Counted from the first letter of the stretch, positions 51,202 to 61,592 are shown. The stretch: 64,000 bases of DNA from Pseudomonadota bacterium (GCA_021794525.1 JAJYQP010000074.1:1-64000), one strand, 5' to 3'. Translations and numbers: made by a program. The notes: generated by a model from the letters alone, not told the origin.

Positions 51202-51882
51202 CTACCCCTTCGTCGCGAACCAGATCGTGTGGCGCGGGCCCTTGTTGTTGGGGCGGGCGCGGACGGTCACTTCGTCCACCGCCATGCCGCTGTCGCGCAA
51301 GCGGCGGGCGAAGGCGGGATCGGGGGCGGCGGACCACACCGCCAGCACGCCGCCGGGGTTCAGCGCATCGCGCGCCTTGCCGATGCCGGTGCGGGTGTAG
51401 AGCCGGTCGTTGGCGTCGCGCACGATGCCGTCGGGGCCATTGTCGACGTCGAGCAGGATCGCATCGTATTTGCGCGTGGTGCCGTCGACGGCGTCGTCGA
51501 TCAGCGCGGCGACGTCGGCGATCACGATCTCGCCGCGCGGATCCTCGAGGCTGTCGGCGGTGAGATGCGCCAGCGGCCCCTTCGCCCAGTCGAGGATGTC
51601 GTGCACGACCTCGGCCACGGTGACGCTCCCGCCTTCCGGCAGGCGCGCGAGCGCGGCGCGGTAGGTGAAGCCGAGGCCGTAGCCGCCCACCAGCACGCGC
51701 GGACGCCTTGCCGTCACACGCTCCAGCGTCAGCACCGCGAGCTGTTCCTCGGAGAACTGCATCCGCGTCCCCATCAGCTCGTCGCGGCCGAGCATGACGA
51801 CATGATCGCGCCCGTGGCTGACGAGCGTCAGCGTCCCGCCGCCGGGGACCTGCGCGGTCGCAACGGTTTCGCGCGGTAGCAT
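51202..51882 (-). CDS. Spermidine-synthase-like methyltransferase-fold protein
   Basis: A 226-residue protein with a Rossmann fold. Recognisable parts are RVLVGGYGLGFTYRAALARL (nucleotide or SAM loop), VTVAEVVHDILDWAKG and YDAILLDVDNGPDG, as in the spermidine-synthase-like SpeE superfamily. The N-terminal beta domain of true polyamine synthases is reduced and the acidic putrescine site is not evident, so the reaction is unknown. The ATG is at 51882. Confidence 0.75.
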   Translation of the reverse strand: MLPRETVATAQVPGGGTLTLVSHGRDHVVMLGRDELMGTRMQFSEEQLAVLTLERVTARRPRVLVGGYGLGFTYRAALARLPEGGSVTVAEVVHDILDWAKGPLAHLTADSLEDPRGEIVIADVAALIDDAVDGTTRKYDAILLDVDNGPDGIVRDANDRLYTRTGIGKARDALNPGGVLAVWSAAPDPAFARRLRDSGMAVDEVTVRARPNNKGPRHTIWFATKG

Positions 51883-51965
51883 GGCCCTAGCCCAAGTCCT
51901 TGCGCGTCATCTGCCGTCGTCTCTCCCGGATTTGCCGCCCCTAGCGGCTTGCGAGCGAAAGAAAA

Positions 51966-51991
51966 GGGGCCGCGAATTGCTCCGCGGCCCC
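51966..51991 (-). terminator. Rho-independent terminator after pnp
   Basis: GGGGCCGCG (51966-51974) pairs with CGCGGCCCC (51983-51991) around an 8-nt loop. On the minus strand the stem follows the pnp stop by 23 nt and is followed by TTTTCTTTC, a good terminator. Confidence 0.88.
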
Positions 51992-52014
51992 CTTCCGTCA
52001 CGTTGATGACGGGA

Positions 52015-54342
52015 TCAGTCCTTGAGGAAGTCGGGGATGTGCGCCCCGCCCTCGTTCGAACCGCCCTCGCGATCACGCCCCCGGTCGCCACGAGGCCCGC
52101 GGTCGTCACGGCCCCGATCGCCTCTGGGGCCACGGTCGCCACGGCCACCCCGGTCGCCGCCACCGCGCGGTCCGCGACGGTCGCCGCCACGGTCACCACG
52201 GGGCTCGCGCGGTTCGCGCGGGGGACGGGTGTCCTCCAGCTCCTCGCCGGTTTCCTGGTCGACGACGCGCATCGACAGGCGGACCTTGCCGCGCTGGTCG
52301 ATCTCGAGGACCTTGACCTTCACCTCCATGCCTTCCGACACGACATCGGTCGGCTTCTCGACGCGCTCGTTCTTCATCTCGCTGACGTGGACGAGACCAT
52401 CCTTGCCGCCCATGAAGTTTACGAAGGCGCCGAAGTCGACGATGTTGACGACCTTGCCGTTGTAGATCTTGCCGACTTCCGCTTCCTCGACGATGCCGAG
52501 GATCCAGTTCTTGGCAGCTTCGATCTGGCCAAGGTCGGACGAGCTGATCTTGATCAGACCCTCGTCGTCGATGTCGACCTTGGCGCCGGTCTCGGCGACG
52601 ATCTCGCGGATCACCTTGCCGCCGGTGCCGATGACGTCGCGGATCTTCGACTTGTCGATCTGCAGCGTCTCGATGCGCGGGGCGTGGGCCGAAAGCTCGG
52701 TGCGGGCTTCGCCCAGCGCCTTGGTCATCTCGCCGAGGATGTGCGCACGGCCGGCCTTCGCCTGGTTGAGCGCGGTCTCGAAGATTTCGCGGGTGATGCC
52801 GGCGACCTTGATGTCCATCTGCATCGTCGTGATGCCTTCGGAGGTGCCGGCGACCTTGAAGTCCATGTCGCCGAGGTGATCCTCGTCGCCGAGGATGTCG
52901 CTGAGGACGGTGAACTCGTCACCTTCGAGGATCAGGCCCATCGCGATGCCGCTGACGGGGCGGGTAATCGGAACGCCCGCGTCCATGAGGGCCAGCGAGC
53001 CGCCGCACACGGTCGCCATCGAGGACGAACCGTTCGATTCGGTGATGTCGGACACCACGCGGATCGTGTAGGGGAAGTCCTCCTTCGTCGGCAGCACCGC
53101 CCGCAGCGCGCGCCAGGCGAGCTTGCCGTGGCCGGTGTCGCGGCGCGACGGGGCACCAAAGCGGCCGACCTCGCCCACCGAGTACGGCGGGAAGTTATAG
53201 TGCAGCATGAAGTTCGAGTAGGAGAGACCCTCCAGCCCGTCGATCATCTGCTCGCCGTCCTTGGTGCCCAGCGTGGTAGTGCAGATCGACTGCGTCTCGC
53301 CGCGCGTGAACAGCGCCGAACCGTGGGCGCGGGGCAGGATGTGCACTTCGGAGACGATCGGGCGGACCTGGTCGGTCTTGCGCCCATCGATGCGGGTGCC
53401 GTCCTTGAGGATGGCCTTGCGAACGATGTCGCTCTCCAGCTTCTTCACGAGCTTGAGGCGGCCCATGTAGCCGGCCGGGTCGCTCGCCTCGAGATCGGCA
53501 AAGTGCTCGCGCGCCTTGGCGCGGGCCGCATTGATCGCGTTCTGGCGCTCGGACTTGTTGGTCAGCTTGTAGGCGGCCGCAAGATCGTCGCCGATCACGC
53601 CGCGGAGCTCTTCCAGCACCTCGGCCTTGCCTTCCACCTTGGCCAGTTCCCACGGCTCCTTGGCGGCCTGGTCGGCGAGATCGACGATCAGCTTCGCAAC
53701 CTTCTTGCACTCGTCATGCGCGAACAGCACGGCGCCGAGCATGACCTCTTCCGAAAGCTCCTTGGCTTCGGATTCGACCATCATCACGGCATTGCCGGTG
53801 GCGGCAACGACGAGGTCCAGCGCGCCGTCGGCGGCGCGGTCCTGGCGCGGGTTGAGAATGTATTCACCGTCCTCGTAACCGACACGCGCGGCGCCGATCG
53901 GGCCCATGAAGGGCACGCCCGAGATGGTGAGAGCGGCAGACGCGGCGATCATCGCCACGATGTCGGGTTCGCACTCGCCGTCATAGCTCAGCACCTGGGC
54001 GATGACGTTGATCTCGTTGTAGAAGCCTTCGGGGAACAGCGGGCGCACCGGGCGGTCGATGAGGCGGGAGACCAGCGTCTCCTTCTCGGTCGCGCCGCGC
54101 TCGCGCTTGAAGAAGCCGCCGGGGATGCGCCCCGCGGCGAAGAACTTTTCCTGATAGTGGACGGTGAGCGGGAAGAAATCCTGCCCTTCCTTCACGGTCT
54201 TGGCGGCCGTTACGGCGCACAGAACGACGGTTTCGCCATAGGTGGCGAGGACCGCGCCGTCAGCCTGACGGGCAATGCGGCCGGTTTCCAGGGTGAGGGT
54301 CTTTCCGCCCCACTCCATGCTTACAGTCTTGGTGTCGAACAT
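52015..54342 (-). CDS. pnp: Polyribonucleotide nucleotidyltransferase (PNPase)
   Basis: A 775-residue 3'-5' phosphorolytic exoribonuclease of the degradosome. Two RNase PH domains ([40 protein letters not shown]) flank a helical linker. They are followed by a KH domain ([20 protein letters not shown]) and an S1 domain ([20 protein letters not shown]). The C-terminus, about residues 710-775, is an unusual Arg/Gly/Asp-rich tail with repeated RGDRG units that could add RNA or protein binding. It lies downstream of rpsO, the classical order, with a terminator between. Confidence 0.97.
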   Translation of the reverse strand: MFDTKTVSMEWGGKTLTLETGRIARQADGAVLATYGETVVLCAVTAAKTVKEGQDFFPLTVHYQEKFFAAGRIPGGFFKRERGATEKETLVSRLIDRPVRPLFPEGFYNEINVIAQVLSYDGECEPDIVAMIAASAALTISGVPFMGPIGAARVGYEDGEYILNPRQDRAADGALDLVVAATGNAVMMVESEAKELSEEVMLGAVLFAHDECKKVAKLIVDLADQAAKEPWELAKVEGKAEVLEELRGVIGDDLAAAYKLTNKSERQNAINAARAKAREHFADLEASDPAGYMGRLKLVKKLESDIVRKAILKDGTRIDGRKTDQVRPIVSEVHILPRAHGSALFTRGETQSICTTTLGTKDGEQMIDGLEGLSYSNFMLHYNFPPYSVGEVGRFGAPSRRDTGHGKLAWRALRAVLPTKEDFPYTIRVVSDITESNGSSSMATVCGGSLALMDAGVPITRPVSGIAMGLILEGDEFTVLSDILGDEDHLGDMDFKVAGTSEGITTMQMDIKVAGITREIFETALNQAKAGRAHILGEMTKALGEARTELSAHAPRIETLQIDKSKIRDVIGTGGKVIREIVAETGAKVDIDDEGLIKISSSDLGQIEAAKNWILGIVEEAEVGKIYNGKVVNIVDFGAFVNFMGGKDGLVHVSEMKNERVEKPTDVVSEGMEVKVKVLEIDQRGKVRLSMRVVDQETGEELEDTRPPREPREPRGDRGGDRRGPRGGGDRGGRGDRGPRGDRGRDDRGPRGDRGRDREGGSNEGGAHIPDFLKD

Positions 54343-54536
54343 CTGGGTTTCCTTGACCCGCAGCGCCTGATTGCGGTGCGGGGCCTGTGTTGTCCGGTCG
54401 TATCGCGGGCGCGGAAACCGGTATCCACTTTCCGCTGCGATACTTCCAGCCGGGTATGCCGTCCCGGTCCGGTGCGGGGCATTTCGCTCGCCCCTTGAAT
54501 GGCTGTCCGCGCCGGATTGCGCAGAAGCCGAATAAA

Positions 54537-54564
54537 CGAAGGGGCGACCGGAGCCGCCCCTTCG
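54537..54564 (-). terminator. Rho-independent terminator after rpsO
   Basis: CGAAGGGGCG (54537-54546) pairs perfectly with CGCCCCTTCG (54555-54564). On the minus strand it is followed by TTTATTC. It sits 9 nt after the rpsO stop and probably attenuates read-through into pnp, whose own leader spans about 190 nt. Confidence 0.88.
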
Positions 54565-54572
54565 AGAAACTC

Positions 54573-54842
54573 TTATTTCCGAAGCCCGAGCTTCTGGATC
54601 AGCGCATTGTACCGCTCGACGTCCTTCTTCTTCAGATAGGCGAGCAGGGTGCGGCGCTTGTTGACCATCATCAGGAGCCCGCGACGCGAGTGGTTGTCCT
54701 TGTGGTGGTCCTTGAAGTGCTCGGTAAGGTTGCGGATACGCTCGGTGAGGATCGCGACCTGGACTTCCGGCGAACCGGTGTCGCCCTTCTCGCGGGCGTT
54801 GTCCTTGATGATTTCCTGTTTCTTTTCCGCGGTAACGGTCAT
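54573..54842 (-). CDS. rpsO: 30S ribosomal protein S15
   Basis: An 89-residue protein of the exact family length starting [20 protein letters not shown]. It contains [20 protein letters not shown] and [20 protein letters not shown], the conserved 16S-rRNA-binding segments, and ends KLGLRK. The ATG at 54842 is used; an in-frame ATG two codons earlier is possible. It follows truB by 19 nt. Confidence 0.98.
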   Translation of the reverse strand: MTVTAEKKQEIIKDNAREKGDTGSPEVQVAILTERIRNLTEHFKDHHKDNHSRRGLLMMVNKRRTLLAYLKKKDVERYNALIQKLGLRK

Positions 54843-54861
54843 TCTCATGTACTCCGCGACA

Positions 54862-55776
54862 TCAGCTTAGGTTGAAACCCCGGACGACCCTGGCCGTCCC
54901 GCCGACGATTTCCACCAGGGCGATCGGCACATCGGCCAGCTTCGCGAAATGGAGCCCGTCTGCCCGATACGATTCGGGGGGCAATCCCGACAGTTCACGG
55001 CCCTGGCGGACCGCCTGCGCGCTCGTCGGATCGAGTGCGAGGGCCGGGATGTCGTCCAGCCCCGCCTCCAGCGGCAGGAGATAGTCTTGAAGGCGCGCGC
55101 CCTTACCGATTTCGTTCAGCTTGTCCAGCGAAATCGCCTGTCCTGCAACGAACGGCCCGACCTTGATGCGCCTGAGATAGGTGACGTGGCCCCAGCTTCC
55201 AACCGCGCGTGCGATGTCCCGTGCCAGGGAGCGGATGTACGTGCCCTTGGAAACATGGGCGCGCAGGGTCGCGTGGCCATCGGCGGCCTCGAGCAGGTCG
55301 AGCGCGTGGATCGTCACCGGGCGGGTCGCCAGTTCGACCACTTCCCCGGCCCGCGCCCGGTCGTAGGCGCGCTGGCCGTCGACCTTGAGCGCCGAGTAGG
55401 CGGGCGGCACCTGCTCGATCGGCCCGGTGAAGCGTGGCAGGACCGCCTCGACGGAATCCCGCGAGGGCCGATGGTCGGAGCTCGCCACGACCTCGCCCTC
55501 GGTATCGAGCGTGCTGGTCTCCTCGCCAAAGGATATCGTGAAATCGTAGATCTTGTCGGAATCGAGCATCCGCCCGGCCAGCTTGGTCGCCTCGCCCAGC
55601 GCAATCGGCAGCAAGCCCTCCGCCAGCGGGTCGAGCGTGCCGCCGTGACCGACCTTGACCTTTCCATAACCCGCCTCGCGCAGATTGCGCTTCACCGCCC
55701 CGACCGCCTGTGTGCTACCGAGGCCGCGCGGCTTGTCGAGGATCAGCCAGCCGTGCGGGGCACCGCCCTCAACCAC
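54862..55776 (-). CDS. truB: tRNA pseudouridine-55 synthase
   Basis: A 304-residue enzyme that makes pseudouridine 55 in tRNA. The N-terminal [18 protein letters not shown] and the catalytic [20 protein letters not shown] with Asp49 are textbook TruB, followed by [21 protein letters not shown] and [14 protein letters not shown]. The C-terminal extension ends with a PUA-like strand region. The GTG start at 55776 overlaps the end of the M50 protease gene. The longer open frame upstream is not coding. Confidence 0.95.
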   Translation of the reverse strand: MVEGGAPHGWLILDKPRGLGSTQAVGAVKRNLREAGYGKVKVGHGGTLDPLAEGLLPIALGEATKLAGRMLDSDKIYDFTISFGEETSTLDTEGEVVASSDHRPSRDSVEAVLPRFTGPIEQVPPAYSALKVDGQRAYDRARAGEVVELATRPVTIHALDLLEAADGHATLRAHVSKGTYIRSLARDIARAVGSWGHVTYLRRIKVGPFVAGQAISLDKLNEIGKGARLQDYLLPLEAGLDDIPALALDPTSAQAVRQGRELSGLPPESYRADGLHFAKLADVPIALVEIVGGTARVVRGFNLS

Positions 55777-56449
55777 CGGTAAACAGCGCCGCGAAAGCGA
55801 GGTAGTGGCGGAGCAGCCACTGCACCGGCGGCATGATCGCGCGGCCCATGATGTCGGCGTCCGGCAGCGCCCAGGCGAGCGCGATGAGGCCGAAGAACAC
55901 CAGCATCCCGAAGGGCCGCAGCTTCTCGTATGCCGCAGCCATGCGCCGCGGCAACGCGCCCTCGACGATATGCGAACCATCGAAAGGCGGAATCGGCAGC
56001 AGGTTGAAAACCGCGATGAAGACATTGATCAGGATAAAGGTGAAGATGCCCTGGCTGACCAGCGCATTGGCAGCGAGGCCGGTCGCGCTCGCCACGCCCA
56101 GCGCCGCCGCGCCGACCAGCGCGAGCGCGAAATTGGTCGCCGGCCCCGCCGCTGCCACGGCCATCATGCCGAAGCGAGGGTTCCTGAGCCGGCTCGCATT
56201 CACCGGCACCGGCTTTGCCCAGCCGAAAACCGGCGCGCCGACCAGCGCGAGGAAGCCGGGCAGGATCACCGTCCCGACCGGATCGATGTGACGGATCGGA
56301 TTGAGCGACAGCCGCCGCTGCTCCTTCGCGGTCGGATCGCCAAGCGCGAGCGCGCTCCAGCCATGCGCGACCTCGTGAAAGACGATGGCGACGATGAGGC
56401 AGGGGATGAGGACGATCGCGAGGAGGAGCGTGTCGGGCATGGCGCTCAT
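55769..56449 (-). CDS. Site-2-protease-family membrane metalloprotease (M50)
   Basis: A 226-residue membrane protein with the zinc motif HEVAHG at residues 25-30 (His25, Glu26, His29) in the first helix and the third ligand region NLLPIPPFDGSHIVEG late in the protein. It has four to five hydrophobic helices and no PDZ or CBS domain, as in the compact YwhC/RseP-like branch. Targets are unknown. The ATG at 56449 overlaps the tdk stop as ATGA, and its stop overlaps the truB start. Confidence 0.9.
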   Translation of the reverse strand: MSAMPDTLLLAIVLIPCLIVAIVFHEVAHGWSALALGDPTAKEQRRLSLNPIRHIDPVGTVILPGFLALVGAPVFGWAKPVPVNASRLRNPRFGMMAVAAAGPATNFALALVGAAALGVASATGLAANALVSQGIFTFILINVFIAVFNLLPIPPFDGSHIVEGALPRRMAAAYEKLRPFGMLVFFGLIALAWALPDADIMGRAIMPPVQWLLRHYLAFAALFTGG

Positions 56450-57027
56450 GTGGTGTGGCCCAGCGCCTCGGAGAAGTGGCGGCGACAAAGCGCTACGTAA
56501 CGCTCGTTTCCGCCGACCTCGGTCTGCGCCCCGGCGCGCACCGCCAGGCCGTCCGCCCCCACGCGCAGGTTCATCGTCGCCTTGCGGCCGCAATGGCACA
56601 CGCCCTTGAGCTCGACGAGCGAATCCGCGATCCCGAGCAGCACCGCCGACCCGGGAAAGAGGTCGCCGCGAAAATCGGTCCGGAGGCCGTAGCAGAGGAC
56701 CGGGATATTGGCATTGTCGGCGAGGCGGGCGCATTGCCACACCTGCTTGGCGGTCAGGAACTGCGCCTCGTCGATCAGCGCACAGGCAATCGGGTCCGCT
56801 TCGTGGCGCGCGAGCGTCTCCGCCCAGAGGTCGGTCCCGGGCGTGTAGCGATGCGCGTCGGCCTGCAGCCCGATGCGACTGCGGATCATCCCCTCGCTGC
56901 GCGTATCGAGCGCGGCGGTCCAGAGCATGGTCCGCATGCCTCGCTCGCGATAGTTGAAGTCCGCCTGCAAGAGGTTGGTGGACTTTCCCGCGTTCATGCT
57001 GGCGTAGTAGAAATAGAGCTTGGCCAT
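56446..57027 (-). CDS. tdk: Thymidine kinase
   Basis: A 193-residue type II thymidine kinase. Walker A is ASMNAGKST at residues 9-17, the magnesium-binding IDEAQFLT lies near residue 85, GLRTDFRGDLFPGSAVLL is the lasso region, and zinc-binding cysteines are in VCHCGRKA and ALCRRHF. It phosphorylates thymidine in the salvage pathway. The ATG at 57027 starts MAKLYFYYAS. It is divergent from the yceI pseudogene and coupled to the M50 gene. Confidence 0.95.
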   Translation of the reverse strand: MAKLYFYYASMNAGKSTNLLQADFNYRERGMRTMLWTAALDTRSEGMIRSRIGLQADAHRYTPGTDLWAETLARHEADPIACALIDEAQFLTAKQVWQCARLADNANIPVLCYGLRTDFRGDLFPGSAVLLGIADSLVELKGVCHCGRKATMNLRVGADGLAVRAGAQTEVGGNERYVALCRRHFSEALGHTT

Positions 57028-57102
57028 GCGCCCCTCTAGCCAGCGCTTGACGGCACGCAAAGCGCGGGCCGGCGTTGGGTCCACAGGGGATGGAGCGCGA
57101 TC

Positions 57103-57660
57103 ATGCGCGCATTGCTATGCCTTCCCGTCCTGCTGCTGCTCGGCGCGGCCCCGGCGCAGCTATATTCCATTGACGCAGCCGCAGCACCGTAGCGGCGAAG
57201 GTCGCCTTCTTCGGGCTTTCCAGCAAGACGGCGCAGCTCCCAAGGTATCGGGCGGCCTCACGCTCGATCCTGCCCGGCCGGACCGAATCGACCTCGACGT
57301 GGTCCTCGAGGCAAGTGCGCTCACCGCGCCGGACACCGTGACCCTCGGGCGATTCACGGGGCCGCAGTTCTTCGATAGCACCCGCTACCCGACCGTGCGC
57401 TTCGACGACAGCACAATGCGTATGACAAGCGACCCCGGGGCAGTCGTAGCGGGCGCCATGACCGCGCGCGGGGTCACCCGGCCCGCGACACTCTCGGTGC
57501 GCTTCGCCAGCCCGCGCTGCGCGCCACGGGGCGTGCGCCGCTGGCCATCGCCGCCTCGACCGAGATCGACCGCCGGGATTTCGGAATGACGGCCTACCGT
57601 TTCATCGTCGGGCGCAGGGTCGCGATCACGATTCGCGCGACGCTGGTGCCGGTTCAGCTC
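57103..57660 (+). pseudogene. YceI-family periplasmic protein, multiply frameshifted
   Basis: A signal peptide starts at 57103 (MRALLCLPVLLLLGAAPAQL) followed by YSID. The reading then needs another frame for STVAAKVAFFGLSSKTAQ, a third for KVSGGLTLDP through PQFFDSTRYPTVRFDDSTMR, and another for the end ([30 protein letters not shown]). At least three indels, near 57187, 57240 and 57520, break the gene, and its stop is lost into the convergent rbfA. Intact YceI proteins are lipid-binding lipocalin-like periplasmic proteins. Confidence 0.85.
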
Positions 57661-58061
57661 TCGTCGTCGGCGTCGAGGTCGCGCGCGACCTTGGGGTCGT
57701 TGAGCAACCGCTCGATCCGGTCGGCCTCGTCGAAGCTCTCGTCGGGCTGGAAATTGAGCTTCGGCGCGAATTTGAGGCCGAGGCGCTGGGCGACTTCCTT
57801 CTGGAAGAACGCGGTGTTGGTGCGCAGCGCCTTCAGCACCGCCGCCTCGTCCTTGCCGAGCAACGGCTTAACATAAGCCTTGGCGTTCCGCAGATCGGGC
57901 GTCATCCGCACCTCCGTTACGGAAATATGATGCGCGCGCAGCGTGTCGTCATGCGCCTCCCCCCGCGCGAGCAGCTCGCTGAGGATGTGCCGGACCCGCT
58001 CGCCCACCTTGAGGACGCGGACCGACTGCTGCTCGGGCGTGGAGGACTGGTGGCGGGCCAT
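57654..58061 (-). CDS. rbfA: 30S ribosome-binding factor A
   Basis: A 135-residue KH-fold maturation factor of the 30S subunit. It contains [20 protein letters not shown], the strand [20 protein letters not shown] and [20 protein letters not shown]. The acidic C-terminus DLDADDES is typical of alphaproteobacterial RbfA. The start is ATG 58061. In this genome it is separated from truB by the yceI relic, tdk and the M50 gene. A promoter is likely in the 180-nt gap to infB. Confidence 0.95.
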   Translation of the reverse strand: MARHQSSTPEQQSVRVLKVGERVRHILSELLARGEAHDDTLRAHHISVTEVRMTPDLRNAKAYVKPLLGKDEAAVLKALRTNTAFFQKEVAQRLGLKFAPKLNFQPDESFDEADRIERLLNDPKVARDLDADDES

Positions 58062-58206
58062 TGGAGAACCTCGGGACAAACTGCGACAATTCGCGACGAC
58101 ACTTTTGCGATCGCACCGCGTATAAGAAACTCACGACGCCGCGGTGTCCGCCTGACCCCCCTTCCCGGGTTGGCACCGCGGCAAGTGGACCCCCTCCCCG
58201 AAAACT

Positions 58207-58230
58207 GGGGCGCCCTTCGCGGGGCGCCCC
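58207..58230. terminator. Hairpin terminator after infB
   Basis: GGGGCGCCC (58207-58215) pairs with GGGCGCCCC (58222-58230). On the minus strand it follows the infB stop by 14 nt and is followed by AGTTTTC. On the plus strand it is followed by TTTTT. It divides the nusA-infB transcript from rbfA. Confidence 0.8.
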
Positions 58231-58243
58231 TTTTTCGTTGGCG

Positions 58244-60760
58244 TCAGAGCGTGCGCTCGCGTTCTTCCACCTCGAACACCTCGAGCATGTCCCCCGCCTT
58301 GATGTCGTTGGTGTCGGCCAGCACGACGCCGCATTCGAGGCCCGCGCGGACCTCGTCGACATCGTCCTTGAAGCGGCGCAGCGACTGGATGGTGGTTGCC
58401 GAGACGATGACGTCCTCGCGCGTGAGGCGTGCGAACAGCCCCTTGCGGATGACGCCTTCGAGCACCAGCAGACCGGCCGCCTTGTCGCGCTTGCCCGCGG
58501 GGAAGACCTGCTTGACCTCCGCCCGGCCGAGCACGTTCTCGATCTTGAGCGGGCCGAGCACGCCGGCCATCTCCTTCCCGATTTCCTCGGTCAGGTGATA
58601 GATCACGTCGAAATACTTCATCTCGACGCCGTCGCGCTTCACCAGCTCGCGCGCCTTGGCGTTAGGGCGGACGTTGAAGCCGATGATCGGCGCGTTCGAA
58701 GCCGCGGCGAGGCCCACGTCGCTCTCGGTGATCGCGCCCACCCCGGCGTGCAGCACGCGCACCTTGATGTCGTCGTTCGAGAGGTTGTGGAGCGCGTTCA
58801 CGATCGCCTCGACCGAACCCTGAACGTCGGCCTTCACCACCACCGGATATTCGACGACGTTCGAGGTCAGCCCTGCGAACATGGTGTCGAAATTGGTGGG
58901 GGCTAGCGCGGTGCGCTTCTCGGTCGCCTTAGCCTGGCGGAAGCTTGCGACCTCGCGGGCGCGCTGCTCGTTCTCGACCACGGTGAGCGTCTCGCCCGCG
59001 CCCGGCACGCCGCCGAGGCCGAGGACCTCGACCGGCATGGAGGGGCCGGCTTCCTTGATCTGCTTGCCCTGGTCATCGACTATGGCGCGCACCCGTCCGC
59101 TTTCCGTGCCGACGACGAAGGTGTCGCCGCGCTTCAGCGTGCCGCGCGTGATGAGAACGGTCGCGACCGGGCCGCGGCCCTTGTCGAGCTGCGCCTCGAT
59201 CACGGTCGCCTCGGCGTCGCGGTCGGGGTTGGCCTTCAATTCCATCAGCTCGGCCTGGAGGGCGATCTTCTCGAGCAGGTCGTCGAGCCCGGTGCGCTTG
59301 AGCGCCGAGATTTCCACGTCCTGCGTCTCGCCGCCCATGTCCTCGACGATCACCTCGTGCTCGAGCAGGCGCTCGCGCACGCGCTGCGGATTGGCGCCTT
59401 CCTTGTCGATCTTGTTGATCGCAACGATCATCGGCACGCCCGCCGCCTTGGTGTGATTGATGGCCTCGATGGTCTGCGGCATGATGCCGTCGTCCGCCGC
59501 TACCACCAGCACCACGATGTCGGTGATATTGGCACCGCGGGCGCGCATCTCGGTGAAGGCGGCGTGGCCCGGGGTGTCGAGGAAGGTGATCTTCTGGCCA
59601 TCCTTGGTCTTCACCTGGTAGCTGCCGATGTGCTGGGTGATGCCGCCGGCCTCGCCCTTGACGACATTGGTGCCGCGCAGCGCATCGAGCAGGCTGGTCT
59701 TGCCGTGGTCGACGTGGCCCATGATGGTGACGACCGGGGGACGCGCCTTGAGCGTCTCGTCGGGATCCTGGTCGACCGAGGCGTCGATATCGACATCGCT
59801 TTCGGAGACGCGGGTGATGTTGTGGCCGAACTCCTCGACCAGCAGCTCGGCGGTGTCCTGGTCGATGGTCTGGTTGACCGTGACCATCATGCCCATGTTG
59901 AACAGCGCCTTCACGAGGTCGGCGCCCTTTTCGGCCATGCGGTTGGCGAGTTCCTGCACGGTGATCGCCTCGGGCACGACCACGTCGCGAACCTGCTTCT
60001 CGCGCGGCTTGGAGGAGCCGCCGCCGTGGAGACGCCGTTCCTTCTCGCGGGCACGCTTGAGCGCCGCGAGGCTGCGGGCGCGGCGGCCCTCGTCCTCGTT
60101 GAGGGCGCGGGTGACGGTCAGCTTGCCGGAGCGGCGATCGCCGCCACGCTCGGCCCCGCGATCGGGGGCGGCGCGTTTGTCGTCCTTCTTCTTGGCCGGC
60201 TCGGGCTTCTTGATCTCGGGCCGAGCGACGGGCGTGAAGCGGCGCGGCGCAGGCGCGGGCGTGCCGTCCTCACCGACCGTTTCTTCGGCGACGTCTCCGT
60301 CCTGTTCGGCAGGCGCAGCCGCTTCGGCCTCGGCAGCCGCCTGGGCCGCCTCGTTCTCGGCCTCGCGATTGGCTTCGGCGCGGCGCTTCTCGTCCTCGGC
60401 GGCGGCGCGCGCTTCTTCTTCCTCGCGCTTGCGGGCCTCTTCGGCGAGCCGCATCCGTTCGTCCTCGGCTTCGCGCTGGAGACGGGCGACCCGCTCCTGC
60501 GGCGTTTCGCCGGTCGGAGCACGTGCGGGGGCCTTCGCGGCGGCCGCCGGAGCAGGCGGCGGCGGAGGGGGTGGCGGCGGCGGGGCAGGGGGCGGCGGAG
60601 GCGGGGTCTCGCCCGGCTTCACCAGCGTGCGGCGACGCTTGACCTCGACCGTCACCTTGTTGGTGCGGCCGTGGCTGAAGGTCTGCTTGACCTCGCCCGC
60701 GTCGATCGACCTTTTGAGGCCGAGCGGCTTGCGGGCGGGCTTGTCGGTTTCGTCGCTCAT
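58244..60760 (-). CDS. infB: Translation initiation factor IF-2
   Basis: An 838-residue GTPase that places initiator tRNA on the 30S subunit. A low-complexity N-terminus (about 50-240) holds a proline run, EE/AE-rich coiled coil and basic patches. The IF2-N domain follows ([20 protein letters not shown]), then the G domain with GHVDHGKTS at 348-356, DTPGHAAF and NKIDKEGA, and domains II-IV ending [10 protein letters not shown]. The length is normal for alphaproteobacteria. It lies 16 nt after ylxR. Confidence 0.97.
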   Translation of the reverse strand: MSDETDKPARKPLGLKRSIDAGEVKQTFSHGRTNKVTVEVKRRRTLVKPGETPPPPPPAPPPPPPPPPPAPAAAAKAPARAPTGETPQERVARLQREAEDERMRLAEEARKREEEEARAAAEDEKRRAEANREAENEAAQAAAEAEAAAPAEQDGDVAEETVGEDGTPAPAPRRFTPVARPEIKKPEPAKKKDDKRAAPDRGAERGGDRRSGKLTVTRALNEDEGRRARSLAALKRAREKERRLHGGGSSKPREKQVRDVVVPEAITVQELANRMAEKGADLVKALFNMGMMVTVNQTIDQDTAELLVEEFGHNITRVSESDVDIDASVDQDPDETLKARPPVVTIMGHVDHGKTSLLDALRGTNVVKGEAGGITQHIGSYQVKTKDGQKITFLDTPGHAAFTEMRARGANITDIVVLVVAADDGIMPQTIEAINHTKAAGVPMIVAINKIDKEGANPQRVRERLLEHEVIVEDMGGETQDVEISALKRTGLDDLLEKIALQAELMELKANPDRDAEATVIEAQLDKGRGPVATVLITRGTLKRGDTFVVGTESGRVRAIVDDQGKQIKEAGPSMPVEVLGLGGVPGAGETLTVVENEQRAREVASFRQAKATEKRTALAPTNFDTMFAGLTSNVVEYPVVVKADVQGSVEAIVNALHNLSNDDIKVRVLHAGVGAITESDVGLAAASNAPIIGFNVRPNAKARELVKRDGVEMKYFDVIYHLTEEIGKEMAGVLGPLKIENVLGRAEVKQVFPAGKRDKAAGLLVLEGVIRKGLFARLTREDVIVSATTIQSLRRFKDDVDEVRAGLECGVVLADTNDIKAGDMLEVFEVEERERTL

Positions 60761-60776
60761 CTAGCTGATACTTCCT

Positions 60777-61592
60777 TCAAATCTCGTCGTCGTGTGCGGC
60801 GGGCGCGGTGCGCGCGCCGTCCGAAGTGGTGTCCGCAAGGCTCCTGTCGGCCCCAAGGAAATGCAACAGGCGCTGGAGCGGACCCCGTACCCGCTTGGCT
60901 GCCTTGGGATCGCCCAGCGCGAGGTGGACGACATTCTCGCGGCCCAGTGCCACAGACAGCGCCGCCCGGTCCAGTGGCAAGATTGTCCCCCGGTCACCCG
61001 ACCCCTCGCGCTCCTGCCCGACGCGCCAGGCCTGGTCGAGCTTCTTGCGCCCGTCCTCGCTCGAATCGCTGGCGTGAAAAAGCGCGCTGACCGCACCGCC
61101 GCGCGCCGTTTCGGCAATGCGCGCGGTGCCCAATATGATGCCGCCGCTGCGCATTTCCAGCCCCAGCCGGTCGGCAAAGGCGCGGCGCAGCGCGTCCTCA
61201 AGCCGATCGGGAAGGTCGGCGGGAATATCGAGCGCGCCGGTCTTGAAGGCGCGGCCGAGGGCGCCCTTGAGCTTGCCTTTCGCCAGCGCCGTCTCGAGCT
61301 CGGCGCGGGTCACGCCGATCCACGCCCCCCGGCCCGGCGCCTTGGCATGGACGTCGGGCAGCACGAGGCCGTCGGGCGAGACCGCCAGCCGTACCAGCGC
61401 GGCGCGGCTGCCATGCTCCCCGGAGAGGATGCACTTGCGCTCCGGCACGGCTTTAAGCCCCTCCCCTTGAGGGGAGGGGTTGGGGTGGGGGCTGTGCTGC
61501 AGCTTCGCGACAGGCCCCACCCCCGTCCCGTCCCCTGAAGGGGAGGGGTTAGGATGTCGGCGTCCTAGGCGCTCATTGTTCGGAGTCCGCAT
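60777..61592 (-). CDS. YlxR/DUF448 RNA-binding protein with L7Ae-like C-terminal part
   Basis: About 271 residues from ATG 61592, which lies inside the end of nusA. The DUF448 core begins at ERKCILSGEHGSRAALVRLA and includes PGRGAWIG. The second half (LGTARIAETARGGAVSALFH, ENVVHLALGD) looks like an L7Ae/YlxQ fold. Residues 13-45 are an atypical HPNPSP-containing double repeat encoded by a REP-like palindrome pair. Whether translation really starts before the repeat is open; no good start exists between it and the core. Confidence 0.85.
   Translation of the reverse strand: MRTPNNERLGRRHPNPSPSGDGTGVGPVAKLQHSPHPNPSPQGEGLKAVPERKCILSGEHGSRAALVRLAVSPDGLVLPDVHAKAPGRGAWIGVTRAELETALAKGKLKGALGRAFKTGALDIPADLPDRLEDALRRAFADRLGLEMRSGGIILGTARIAETARGGAVSALFHASDSSEDGRKKLDQAWRVGQEREGSGDRGTILPLDRAALSVALGRENVVHLALGDPKAAKRVRGPLQRLLHFLGADRSLADTTSDGARTAPAAHDDEI
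61458..61548. repeat. REP-like pair of palindromes inside the 5' end of ylxR
   Basis: CCCCTCCCCT (61458-61467) pairs with AGGGGAGGGG (61470-61479). A second palindrome built on TCCCCT-GA-AGGGGA lies at 61531-61544. Between them GGGGTGGGG (61482-61490) and CCCCACCCC (61514-61522) form a third inverted pair. The whole resembles a two-unit intergenic mosaic element of the kind common in sphingomonads, but here it is read through in frame. Confidence 0.8.

Noticed and set aside
51949-54498. Open frame of 849 codons on the plus strand, opposite pnp
   Set aside because: It is the mirror of the PNPase reading frame in high-GC DNA. Its composition is His/Asp/Leu/Arg-rich without any domain, and pnp is unmistakable.
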